Positions 1 through 7,765 of a stretch of DNA of 64,000 nucleotides are shown here, in pieces. Position numbers and translations under genes: made by a program. The DNA is from an uncultured Microbacterium sp. (GTDB taxonomy: Bacteria; Actinomycetota; Actinomycetes; Actinomycetales; Microbacteriaceae). Where the stretch lies: NCBI GenBank assembly GCA_913774665.1, contig CAJYHN010000011.1, forward strand, positions 1 to 64,000. Direction: 5' to 3'. The notes beneath the pieces were generated by a model. It was not told the DNA's origin and did no database searches. It saw only the letters and a program-made list of their open reading frames with translations. How positions within the stretch are numbered: position 1 is the first letter of the stretch; every line of letters starts with the position of its first letter.

Positions 1-225
1 TCAACCTCGGGAACCGGCCGAACGACCGAACCAAAACCATACACCATAAAGAGCAGGTTTCGGGTGGTCCGCCACTTGAGACGAAGCGGGGCCTTCCGGC
101 CTCTCCGCTCTCCCCTGTGGGGCGAACGAGTAATAAGTTACGCGGAAACGACCGACCCGTCGAATCCGCGCACATCTCGGGCGTGTCGTCTGACCGCACG
201 CGCGGAATCCCGCCGAAACGTCAAC
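1..225. other. Stretch without a recognisable gene
   Basis: I find no convincing coding sequence in the first 225 bases. Reading frames that cross it are antisense extensions of the downstream genes and show biased low-complexity composition. It is somewhat less G+C-rich around positions 30-60 and 125-145, so it may hold a promoter for a gene lying to the left of the window, but I cannot identify one. Confidence 0.4.
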
Positions 226-257
226 GGCCCGGCGCGACCTTCGAGGTCGCCCGGGCC
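226..257 (-). terminator. Hairpin downstream of the small membrane protein gene
   Basis: A 14-15 bp stem (GGCCCGG then GCGACCT pairing with AGGTCGC then CCGGGCC, one bulged C) closes on a TCG loop. It lies just after the stop codon of the small membrane protein gene on the minus strand, so it is probably that gene's terminator. There is no long T-run, as is common in actinobacteria. Confidence 0.6.
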
Positions 258-279
258 GAGAGCGGGAACGGTGTGGAGG

Positions 280-453
280 TCAGGCGACGAGCGTCCACGT
301 CGACGGCGAGGTCATGGCATCCGTGTGTCCCCCGGTGAACTCGATCCCGCCGAAGAACATCGCTCCGATGACCAGGGCGAAGACGAACGCGATCGACAGG
401 AACAGCACGGCCACGCCGGCAAGGGTGATCAGAAGCGGAAGTCGAGAAGCCAT
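280..453 (-). CDS. Small single-pass membrane protein, 57 aa
   Basis: Encodes 57 residues starting MASRLPLLITLAGVAV. A continuous hydrophobic stretch at about residues 5-36 predicts one membrane helix, followed by a short polar tail with Gly-Gly-His and Ser/Thr. The ATG at 453 has an AGGA element seven bases upstream. The gene lies between the rpsA terminator (512-545) and its own hairpin (226-257), so it is probably transcribed separately from rpsA. No family was recognised and no function can be assigned; single-helix proteins of this size are common and poorly studied in actinobacteria. Confidence 0.6.
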   Translation of the reverse strand: MASRLPLLITLAGVAVLFLSIAFVFALVIGAMFFGGIEFTGGHTDAMTSPSTWTLVA

Positions 454-511
454 GTCTTCATCCTGCCCTGCTCCCCCACTTGCCCACCAGGGCTTGCGCC
501 CGGGAACGACC

Positions 512-545
512 GAAGGCCGGCACCTCCGAGGAGGTACCGGCCTTC
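512..545 (-). terminator. rpsA terminator hairpin
   Basis: Stem GAAGGCCGG / CCGGCCTTC, then one C/A mismatch, then ACCTC / GAGGT around a four-base loop. It begins 13 bases after the rpsA stop codon on the minus strand, which is the expected position for an intrinsic terminator. Confidence 0.75.
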
Positions 546-558
546 GATGCGGGACGGA

Positions 559-2013
559 TCAGCGACCGGAGAGCTTCTCGCGAAGCGCAGCCAGCGACTC
601 GTCGTCGGCGAGGGTGCCCTGGGCGGGCGTCTCCGACGAGAACGATCCACCGAACGAACCAGCGTCCGTCGGGTTGGCGGCCTCGGCCTCGAGGGCCTTG
701 GCGACGGCAGCCTTGTGGGCTTCCCAGCGACCCTGAGCAGCGGCGTACTCCTGCTCCCAGGCCTCGCGCTGAGCGTCGAAGCCCTCGAGCCACGCACCCG
801 ACTCGGGGTCGAAGCCCTCGGGGTACTTGTACTCGCCACGCTCGTCGTACTCGGTGGCCATGCCGTACAGCGCCGGGTCGAACTCGGTGCCGTTGGGGTC
901 GACCGACTCGTTGGCCTGCTTGAGCGACAGCGAGATGCGGCGACGCTCGAGGTCGATGTCGATGATCTTGACGAAGACCTCTTCGCCGACCGACACGACC
1001 TGCTCGGCGAGCTCGACGTGCTTGCCCGACAGCTCCGAGATGTGCACGAGGCCCTCGATGCCGTCGGCCACGCGGACGAACGCACCGAAGGGAACGAGCT
1101 TGGTGACCTTGCCCGGAGCGATCTGACCGATCGCGTGGGTACGGGCGAACACCTGCCACGGGTCTTCCTGCGTCGCCTTGAGCGAGAGCGACACGCGCTC
1201 GCGGTCGAGGTCGACCTCGAGGATCTCGACGGTGACCTCCTGGCCCACCTCGACGACCTCGGAGGCGTGCTCGATGTGCTTCCAGGAGAGCTCGGAGACG
1301 TGGACGAGACCGTCGACGCCGCCCAGGTCGACGAACGCACCGAAGTTGACGATCGACGAGACCGTGCCCTTGCGGACCTGGCCCTTGTGGAGGTTGTTGA
1401 GGAACGTGGTGCGCGACTCGGACTGCGTCTGCTCGAGCAGGGCGCGGCGCGACAGCACGACGTTGTTGCGGTTCTTGTCGAGCTCGAGGATCTTGGCCTC
1501 GATCTCCTGGCCGAGGTACGGCGTGAGGTCGCGGACGCGGCGCAGCTCGATGAGCGAGGCCGGGAGGAAGCCGCGGAGGCCGATGTCGACGATGAGACCA
1601 CCCTTGACGACCTCGATCACGGAGCCGGTGACAACACCGTCGTTCTCCTTGATCTTCTCGACGTCGCCCCACGCGCGCTCGTACTGCGCGCGCTTCTTGG
1701 ACAGGATGAGGCGGCCTTCCTTGTCCTCCTTCTGGAGAACGAGGGCCTCGACGTGGTCGCCGACGTTGACGACCTCGTTGGGGTCGACGTCGTGCTTGAT
1801 CGAGAGCTCGCGGGAGGGGATGACACCCTCGGTCTTGTAACCGACGTCGAGGAGGACCTCGTCGCGGTCGATCTTCACCACGGTGCCTTCGATGAGGTCG
1901 CCGTCGTTGAAGAACTTGAGCGTCTTCTCGACCGCGGCCAGGAAGTCTTCGGCCGAGCCGATGTCGTTGATCGCGACCTGCTTGGTAGCCGGGGCGGTCG
2001 TTGCGGTAGTCAT
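559..2013 (-). CDS. rpsA: 30S ribosomal protein S1
   Basis: Ribosomal protein S1 helps the 30S subunit recruit and unfold mRNA. The 484-residue product carries four S1 (OB-fold) repeats at about residues 36-108, 124-190, 210-280 and 297-366. Repeats 3 and 4 have the conserved NFGAFVDL / PFGAFVRV and GLVH(V/I)SELS motifs, while repeats 1 and 2 are more divergent, as is usual. An acidic, Ala/Glu-rich tail follows repeat 4, typical of actinobacterial S1. I chose the ATG at 2013 (MTTATTAP); the frame stays open upstream but that part is low-complexity. The gene is monocistronic, ending in a hairpin at 512-545. Confidence 0.97.
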   Translation of the reverse strand: MTTATTAPATKQVAINDIGSAEDFLAAVEKTLKFFNDGDLIEGTVVKIDRDEVLLDVGYKTEGVIPSRELSIKHDVDPNEVVNVGDHVEALVLQKEDKEGRLILSKKRAQYERAWGDVEKIKENDGVVTGSVIEVVKGGLIVDIGLRGFLPASLIELRRVRDLTPYLGQEIEAKILELDKNRNNVVLSRRALLEQTQSESRTTFLNNLHKGQVRKGTVSSIVNFGAFVDLGGVDGLVHVSELSWKHIEHASEVVEVGQEVTVEILEVDLDRERVSLSLKATQEDPWQVFARTHAIGQIAPGKVTKLVPFGAFVRVADGIEGLVHISELSGKHVELAEQVVSVGEEVFVKIIDIDLERRRISLSLKQANESVDPNGTEFDPALYGMATEYDERGEYKYPEGFDPESGAWLEGFDAQREAWEQEYAAAQGRWEAHKAAVAKALEAEAANPTDAGSFGGSFSSETPAQGTLADDESLAALREKLSGR

Positions 2014-2481
2014 GTAGTGGGTTGTCCTAGTTGGGTGTGGTGTCGGGCTCCGACTCCTGTACCCGTCGGTCCGAGACCGGGGGCCGTCGGGCTGGGGCCG
2101 CCCGAGGGCGAACTCCCACCACGAGTCGAAGCGAAGCGGATTGTTTGTGCGATGCCACGGGCTCGCCAGATAGGCAGAACCCAGGTGTGACACCTCAGTC
2201 TAACGCACCGGGCCTCCCGCGCAGTCCCGGGTGACGCGCATCCCGCGGTCGAGCCGACACACGGCGACGCGGGCCAGGCAGCGCGCGCAAAGACGGGGGG
2301 CCGAACAGGGCAAGAGCGCGTGCGCACGATTCGCCCCGGATCGGCGCTTTTGTTCCGGTGTTCTGAGGCGGTCTGCCCAGGTGGCGTCCAGAAACCCATG
2401 CCAGGCTCCCCGTCTTGTGCCCGCTGACGCGGGTCGGACGGTGACACCCGCACCGTCCTCCCCTCACGTGAAACCGGTTCT
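2014..2481. promoter_or_regulatory. Divergent intergenic region between rpsA and a secreted transglycosylase-like gene
   Basis: These 468 bases separate two divergent genes and must hold both promoters. I see no protein gene. No clear ribosome binding site precedes the rightward ATG at 2482. The long leader on that side made me look for a cell-wall-hydrolase riboswitch (c-di-AMP, ydaO type), but I could not match its conserved core. Confidence 0.4.
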
Positions 2482-3477
2482 ATGCGCTCTGACTCGACGT
2501 CCTTTTCCAATCGTCGTGACCGCCGCCTCGCCGCCCGCCGCACTCGTCGTCGCCCCGTGACGACAGTGGGAGCGCTCGTGCTCGGCGTGGTCGCGGCCGC
2601 GGCTCTCACCGGCACCGCGCCGGCCGCCACCGCCTCCCCCACCGACCTGTCGACCGCGACGTTCTCGCTCGCCTCCTCGATCACGCCCACGGTGCTCGCG
2701 GCCTCCCCCGGCCCCGAGAAGACCGAGGCCCGCGCGGCGGAGACCGCCGCGTCCACCTCGATCCAGGCCGTCGCCACCGTGCAGAGCGACATCGCGGCGT
2801 CCGGGCTCGACATCGGCCAGCCCGCCACGGTCGACACGACCGCGCTTCAGCAGGCCACCGACCGCCTCGAGGCGGCCTCGGTGCTGCCCGAGACGTTCCT
2901 CCCCGCGCTCTCGCACGACGTCGCCGCGGCCTCCGCCGCGGTCGATCAGCGCGTGGCCGAGTTGCGCGGCGGTCTCGACGCCGCCGTGGCCAAGAAGGCG
3001 GAAGAGGAGGCGGCCGAGAAGGCACGCCAGGAAGCAGAGGCTGCTGCCGCCGCGAAGGCTGCCGCTGACAAGGCCGCCGCCGAGAAGCAGGCGTCGTCGT
3101 CGTCCTCGTCGAACTCCAGCGGCGGCGGGTCTTCGGACCCCGTCCCGACCGGAGGCGGTTCGGGAGACAACAGCCCCGCCGGAGCACAGGCCGCCGCACG
3201 CGACATGCTCGCCAGCCGCGGCTGGGGCGACGACCAGATGTCGTGCCTCGTGTCGCTGTGGAACAAGGAGTCGGGCTGGAACTACAAGGCTTACAACTCC
3301 GGCAGCGGGGCCTACGGCATTCCGCAGGCCCTCCCCGGCAGCAAGATGTCGTCCGCCGGTGCCGACTGGCAGACCAATGCCGCCACCCAGGTGTCGTGGG
3401 GCCTCGGCTACATCTCGGGCCGCTACGGCACGCCGTGCGGTGCGTGGGGTCACTCGCAGTCGACCGGCTGGTACTGA
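2482..3477 (+). CDS. Secreted transglycosylase-like (SLT/Rpf-type) cell-wall protein, paralogue A
   Basis: 331 residues, probably a secreted peptidoglycan-acting enzyme. An Arg-rich n-region is followed by a hydrophobic signal segment (about residues 27-50). Residues 85-200 form an Ala/Glu/Lys-rich helical, likely coiled-coil region. A Ser/Gly linker (205-235) leads to a compact C-terminal lysozyme-fold domain (238-331). That domain holds the catalytic-type Glu in NKESGW (about residue 263), the GAYGIPQALPGSKM segment, and a probable disulfide pair at Cys255 and Cys319. Such domains cut or remodel glycan strands; the exact bond specificity is not visible. A clear paralogue lies at 10245-11153. 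Confidence 0.85.
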   Translation: MRSDSTSFSNRRDRRLAARRTRRRPVTTVGALVLGVVAAAALTGTAPAATASPTDLSTATFSLASSITPTVLAASPGPEKTEARAAETAASTSIQAVATVQSDIAASGLDIGQPATVDTTALQQATDRLEAASVLPETFLPALSHDVAAASAAVDQRVAELRGGLDAAVAKKAEEEAAEKARQEAEAAAAAKAAADKAAAEKQASSSSSSNSSGGGSSDPVPTGGGSGDNSPAGAQAAARDMLASRGWGDDQMSCLVSLWNKESGWNYKAYNSGSGAYGIPQALPGSKMSSAGADWQTNAATQVSWGLGYISGRYGTPCGAWGHSQSTGWY

Positions 3478-3481
3478 GCCC

Positions 3482-6400
3482 TCAGCTCCATCGCATCATC
3501 GAGCGCGCCGCTCCGGAGAACCCTCCGGCGCGGCGCGCTTCTGCGAGGAGCGAGAGGTTCTCGGGACCGTTGAGCTCGTGCAGGACGGCCGGACCCACGT
3601 GCACCTGCCACGCGCCGTGGAAGCGGAGAGCGTCCGCCCGACGGCGACCGATCTCGGAAGGCACGGCGACGAACTGCCGGGACCGGGAGCGTCCCGCGCG
3701 CTCGAGCACGCCGCGCACCCACCACGGCCCTCCGCCGCGATCGACCTCCAGCACGAAGCGCGGCGTCCGGATCGGGCCGCACAGCTCCTCCAGTGCGAGT
3801 CCGAACGTCTTCTGATCGGCGAGACTCGCGTGCGCCATCCGGATCTCGGCACGGGTGCCGTCGGCATCCCTCCGCTCTCCCTCCCACACCGCAACGGCGA
3901 GCGGGGACCGGACGCGCCCACTCTCGGACAGCGCCGTCCACACCACACGCGCCATGTTCCGCAGCGTCGCCGCGGCATCCCGAGCCTGCCGACGCGTGCG
4001 ACGCCACGCGGAGAACAGGGGCACGGCCATGACGGCACCGATCAGGGCGCTGATTCCCCCCACCGCGACTCCCGCCACCGGGGGCAGGAAGAACGACAGC
4101 GCGAGCAGCGCCGCCGGCGCTCCCGCCGACACTCCGAGCCACCCGCCGAGGGCGCGCTCAGCCGTCACCGACGTCGAGAAGACCGGCGTGCGGGCCGGGC
4201 GCTCGACCACCGCGGAGAGCTCCTCGCGATCGTCGTACGGGGAGCCGATGCGCCACGCGGATCGCGTCTCGTCTCGAGGCGGAGCCGAGGTCAGGGCGTC
4301 GACACCCTTCAGCGACGCACCGGGGGCCTTCTCGAGCACCTCGTCGAGCGCGCGACGACGCTCGCGCCCCAGCGCCGCGGGCAGCCCGCGGACGATGCGT
4401 TCCGGGTGGTCGGCGTCGAGTCCCCACAGGCCGGCGTGCTTGCGGCGGAGGCGGGCGGCATCCGGTTGCGCGTCGAGGGGCGAGTCGGGCGGCAGCAGCG
4501 CCGAGACCGTCCAGTTGTGAGCGACTTTCTCGGGCCAGCTCGGATCGCGTCGGAGCGTGCGGCCCCGTAACTGCTGCGTCGCCGACGCCGTCGCCACCGC
4601 CGTGAGGTCGATCAGGGTGTTCACCGCCGGGCAGTCCCAGCCTTCGCCGAACAGACCGCGGGTGCCCACGACCACCTCGAGCGAACCGTCGACGAGCAGC
4701 CGGGACACGGCGCCGACCACACCCGAGCCCGTGGTCCCCCGCACCTCGAGGACGGCCGCGTCGTCGGGGCAGGGCTCCCCCGTCACCGGGATGCCGAGTT
4801 CGCGCGTGAGCGCCGGCAGCAGCGTCTCGGCGTGACGGACGGCGACGCGCACCGTCGAGGAGGTGACGAGGATCGCGCGCAGCGCCGAGGTGACGGCATC
4901 CGTCGCCACGATCGAGAACGTGCGGACGGCGCCGGCCGAGCCCAGGAGTCCTCCGTGGACGTTGCCGTGGGTGACGTAATCGGTCACGACGAGGGCGCGG
5001 AGGCGGTCGCCGAGCTCGGCGCGCTCGCGGGCGAGGATGTCGCACGCCCCCCTGTCCTTCGCCAGGGAGGACGCGAGGACGGTATCGATCGGATCGCGGG
5101 TGCGCCGCACCCCGCGGTCGGTCAGGGCGAAGCCGAAATCGGCGAGCAGGCGGCGCAGCCGGCGCCAATCGTCGGCGCGCGCGGGGTCGGGAAGCACCCG
5201 GTCCAGGGCGTATCGACCGAGCAGGCGCAGCGTCTCCTCCGTCGTGGGGTCGCGTCGCGCCACGGCGGGCAGACGCGCGGTGAGCGCGTCATCGGGCGCG
5301 ACGACGGAGAACATCGCCGCCGCTGCCTCCGCCCCGGCGAAGTCGACGGCGAACGCTGCCGAGAGAGCGACATCGACGGCGGTGGCGGGGTCGAACGACT
5401 TCGCGGCGGGCGGGGGCTCGATCCCCGGACGCGCGACAGCGCTCCTTTCCGCGGGAGCGACCGGGACCGGGGACGAGACCCCTTCGGCGGGCGGTTCGAG
5501 AGGATCCGCGGGGGCGGAAGGGGGTGACGGCTGGAGCACCGCGCGGAGGAACTCCCTCCCGGCGCCCACCGCGAAGGTCGTCCGCAGCGCCTCGGCGAGG
5601 GCTTCGGCGTGGGCGGAGAGGAACGCCCGCTCCTCACCCGTCGGTTCGACCACGTGGACGAGGTCGCGGTACGGCGCGAGATCACCCTCGCGCACGACAG
5701 CAGGCACGGGAACCTCGAGATCGACCTCGCCCAGCAGAGAGACGTAGTTCTCGTACTCGTTCGCGTCATCCGGCGAGGGAAGTGTGGCCGTGAGCCCGAT
5801 CACGAGAGGCTCCCGGCCCTCCGCGCGCACTCGCGCGACGAGCGCCGCGACCACCAGTGCCCAGTGATCGAGGAGGTGATGGCACTCGTCGAGGACGATG
5901 GTCTCGACCCCCGCCTCGACCAGACGCTCCAACAGCTCACGCGATCGCGGGTGCAGAGCGGCCGTGAGGGCGGCGGCATCCTGTCTCGCCAGAGTGCGCC
6001 GAAGGGCGCGGGACCGAGAGCGGATGCCGCGGCCGTACACCGCGGCATTGCTCTCGCCGAGCGCCTCGAGCCATCTCTCGGCCTGGTCGGGAGTGCGATC
6101 GTCGGCGATCAGCTCGTCGACCCAGCGGGCACGCGCCAGGGCGGCGAAGGGCTCGCTGGAATCGACCACGCTGATCGCCTGGTACGTCAGGGCCGTGAGA
6201 TCGGCGGGGAGATCGGGGTCGTCCGACACGGCGGCGTCGTCGTGCGCCAGCGCCCGCGCCGCGCCCACCCACTGCGCGCGGATCGCCGTCGTGGGCGCGA
6301 AGACCACGGTGCGGCGCCCCCGGCGCGCGGCGAGGAGGAGTCCGAGCAGAGTCTTCCCGGCGCCCGGCGGGGCGACCAGGTGCAGCGGCTCCCCCGCGTC

Positions 6401-6493
6401 GACGTCGACACGCTCGAGCGCGGCGCGCTGGTAGGCCCTGAGTGTTCCGTCGAATCGCCACGCCGACAGAGGACGGCGTGATTCGGTCGACAC
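3482..6493 (-). CDS. Large SF2 DEAD/DEAH-box helicase with C-terminal membrane hairpin
   Basis: 1003 residues. Residues 1-240 hold the first RecA-like domain: Walker A GAGKT (44-48), motif II DECH (202-205) and motif III TAT (235-237). A long insert with a Pro-rich stretch (about 320-365) precedes the second RecA domain. In that domain TRGLFGEGWDCP (611-622) and QQLRGRTLRRD (640-650) correspond to motifs V and VI. The unusual part is C-terminal: two adjacent hydrophobic segments (about 785-805 and 807-828) followed by a roughly 170-residue soluble domain ending ARSMMRWS. This predicts a membrane-tethered ATP-dependent nucleic-acid translocase. Substrate unknown. It is divergent from a membrane protein gene at 6559, 65 bases away. 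Confidence 0.85.
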   Translation of the reverse strand: MSTESRRPLSAWRFDGTLRAYQRAALERVDVDAGEPLHLVAPPGAGKTLLGLLLAARRGRRTVVFAPTTAIRAQWVGAARALAHDDAAVSDDPDLPADLTALTYQAISVVDSSEPFAALARARWVDELIADDRTPDQAERWLEALGESNAAVYGRGIRSRSRALRRTLARQDAAALTAALHPRSRELLERLVEAGVETIVLDECHHLLDHWALVVAALVARVRAEGREPLVIGLTATLPSPDDANEYENYVSLLGEVDLEVPVPAVVREGDLAPYRDLVHVVEPTGEERAFLSAHAEALAEALRTTFAVGAGREFLRAVLQPSPPSAPADPLEPPAEGVSSPVPVAPAERSAVARPGIEPPPAAKSFDPATAVDVALSAAFAVDFAGAEAAAAMFSVVAPDDALTARLPAVARRDPTTEETLRLLGRYALDRVLPDPARADDWRRLRRLLADFGFALTDRGVRRTRDPIDTVLASSLAKDRGACDILARERAELGDRLRALVVTDYVTHGNVHGGLLGSAGAVRTFSIVATDAVTSALRAILVTSSTVRVAVRHAETLLPALTRELGIPVTGEPCPDDAAVLEVRGTTGSGVVGAVSRLLVDGSLEVVVGTRGLFGEGWDCPAVNTLIDLTAVATASATQQLRGRTLRRDPSWPEKVAHNWTVSALLPPDSPLDAQPDAARLRRKHAGLWGLDADHPERIVRGLPAALGRERRRALDEVLEKAPGASLKGVDALTSAPPRDETRSAWRIGSPYDDREELSAVVERPARTPVFSTSVTAERALGGWLGVSAGAPAALLALSFFLPPVAGVAVGGISALIGAVMAVPLFSAWRRTRRQARDAAATLRNMARVVWTALSESGRVRSPLAVAVWEGERRDADGTRAEIRMAHASLADQKTFGLALEELCGPIRTPRFVLEVDRGGGPWWVRGVLERAGRSRSRQFVAVPSEIGRRRADALRFHGAWQVHVGPAVLHELNGPENLSLLAEARRAGGFSGAARSMMRWS

Positions 6494-6558
6494 CGCGCCA
6501 GTCTAGGGAGGGGCCCCCGGCGGGCAGGCGGACCGACACCCGCCGGAGAGGACGACGC

Positions 6559-7689
6559 GTGGACCTTCGATGGCTCGACGCCCCCGACGAGGACGTCCGG
6601 CGGGAGCTGCCGACCGTGCCGGAGCACGTACCGCCGCCCTGGGTGCCGACCCGCAGACGCCTGCTCGTGCGGCTGAATGCCGTGATCCAGGTCTGGACCC
6701 TCTTCATCGTGGTGTTCACCACCGGACTCGACGTCGACATCCGGGGCGACGGGACGCTCCAGGCCGACGACGTACGGACCCTGGTCATCACCCTCGTGGT
6801 CGCCATCGCCTGGACCGCCGCGAGCATCGCCCTGTGGCGTTGGTCGCGAAGGGCCTCGACGCCCGTCCGGCTCCGCCGCGCTCGCCGCGCTCTCACCGCG
6901 CGGGCGAACGAGTTCCGCGCGGAAGCGTGGTGGCGGGACTCCTTCACGGCCATCGTCACCGCTCACTCCGCCGGCGTGCGCGAATACCCGCGCTTCGTGG
7001 GCGAAGGGGTCGAATTCGGGACGGTTCGACTGCGGATGCCGCGCACGCGTCCGCGCTCCTACGTCTGCGTCTCGCTGGCATCCCCTCTCCCCCACCTGGT
7101 CCTCGACGCCGTCGGGAACGACGGGCTGCGCTCGGGACTGCCCGAGAACCTCGCCGAGCGACAGCGGATCTCCCTGGAGGGCGACTTCGACCGGATCTTC
7201 CGCGCCTACGCCCCCCGCGGATACGCCCGCGACGCGCTCTACGTCCTCACCCCCGATGTCATGGCGGTCCTCGCCGATCACGCCCGCGGATTCGACGTCG
7301 AGATCATCGGGGACCGGGCGGTGTTCTTCCGGGCCGAGCGGCGGCGGTGGGACGATCCGGCGCTGTGGCGGGAGGTGGACGCGATCCTCACCCACGTCGT
7401 ACCCCGGCTGCGGCAGCGATCGCTGCGGTACACCGACGAGAGGGTCGCGGGGCAGGTCGCGGTCGAGATCGCGGAGAGTCTCGCGGGCCGTTCGTCGGGG
7501 GTCACGGCGTGGCGCCCGGACGCGCCCGTGGTGGGCCCGGGAGGGCGACAGCTCCGCTCGCGGACGCCCCGCCACGGGTGGTGGGCGAACGTGCGCGTGG
7601 TCTCGTCGTTCATGGTCGGAACGGCGGTCTACGGCATCCCGGTGTTCCTGGGCGCAGTCGTGCTTCTGGACCTGTTCGACGGGCGCTGA
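6559..7689 (+). CDS. Two-helix membrane protein with large soluble domain, function unknown
   Basis: 376 residues from a GTG at 6559 with GGAGAGGA just upstream (starting VDLRWLDAPDEDV). Two hydrophobic segments at about residues 40-57 and 73-93 are followed by an Arg-rich amphipathic stretch, a soluble alpha/beta domain of about 200 residues, and a last hydrophobic segment near the C-terminus (FMVGTAVYGIPVFLGAVVLL). The soluble part vaguely resembles DUF3137-type proteins, but I cannot confirm that. The gene diverges from the membrane-tethered helicase gene, which suggests shared regulation but does not prove a joint function. Confidence 0.65.
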   Translation: MDLRWLDAPDEDVRRELPTVPEHVPPPWVPTRRRLLVRLNAVIQVWTLFIVVFTTGLDVDIRGDGTLQADDVRTLVITLVVAIAWTAASIALWRWSRRASTPVRLRRARRALTARANEFRAEAWWRDSFTAIVTAHSAGVREYPRFVGEGVEFGTVRLRMPRTRPRSYVCVSLASPLPHLVLDAVGNDGLRSGLPENLAERQRISLEGDFDRIFRAYAPRGYARDALYVLTPDVMAVLADHARGFDVEIIGDRAVFFRAERRRWDDPALWREVDAILTHVVPRLRQRSLRYTDERVAGQVAVEIAESLAGRSSGVTAWRPDAPVVGPGGRQLRSRTPRHGWWANVRVVSSFMVGTAVYGIPVFLGAVVLLDLFDGR

Positions 7690-7691
7690 GC

Positions 7692-7712
7692 CGGGCGGCT
7701 CGTGGCCGCCCG
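7692..7712. terminator. Bidirectional hairpin between convergent genes
   Basis: Perfect 8-bp stem CGGGCGGC / GCCGCCCG with a five-base loop, two bases after the stop codon of the rightward membrane protein gene and before the leftward ABC1 kinase stop at 7766. Confidence 0.5.
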
Positions 7713-7765
7713 CTCGCCCCGATGAGGGGTGCCGCCCAGACGCGCGCGACGTCGGCCCGTCAGGG

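Noticed and set aside
64-2190. A long open frame on the plus strand opposite rpsA (and similar long frames opposite qcrB, ctaE and others)
   Set aside because: These are antisense shadows of strongly conserved genes, with repeated Val/Leu/Asp or Arg-rich composition caused by the high G+C third positions of the real gene.
2230-2481. Possible c-di-AMP (ydaO-type) riboswitch before the secreted transglycosylase gene
   Set aside because: Such riboswitches often precede actinobacterial cell-wall hydrolase genes, but I could not find the conserved core motifs here or in the leader at 11220-11434. A covariance-model search would decide.
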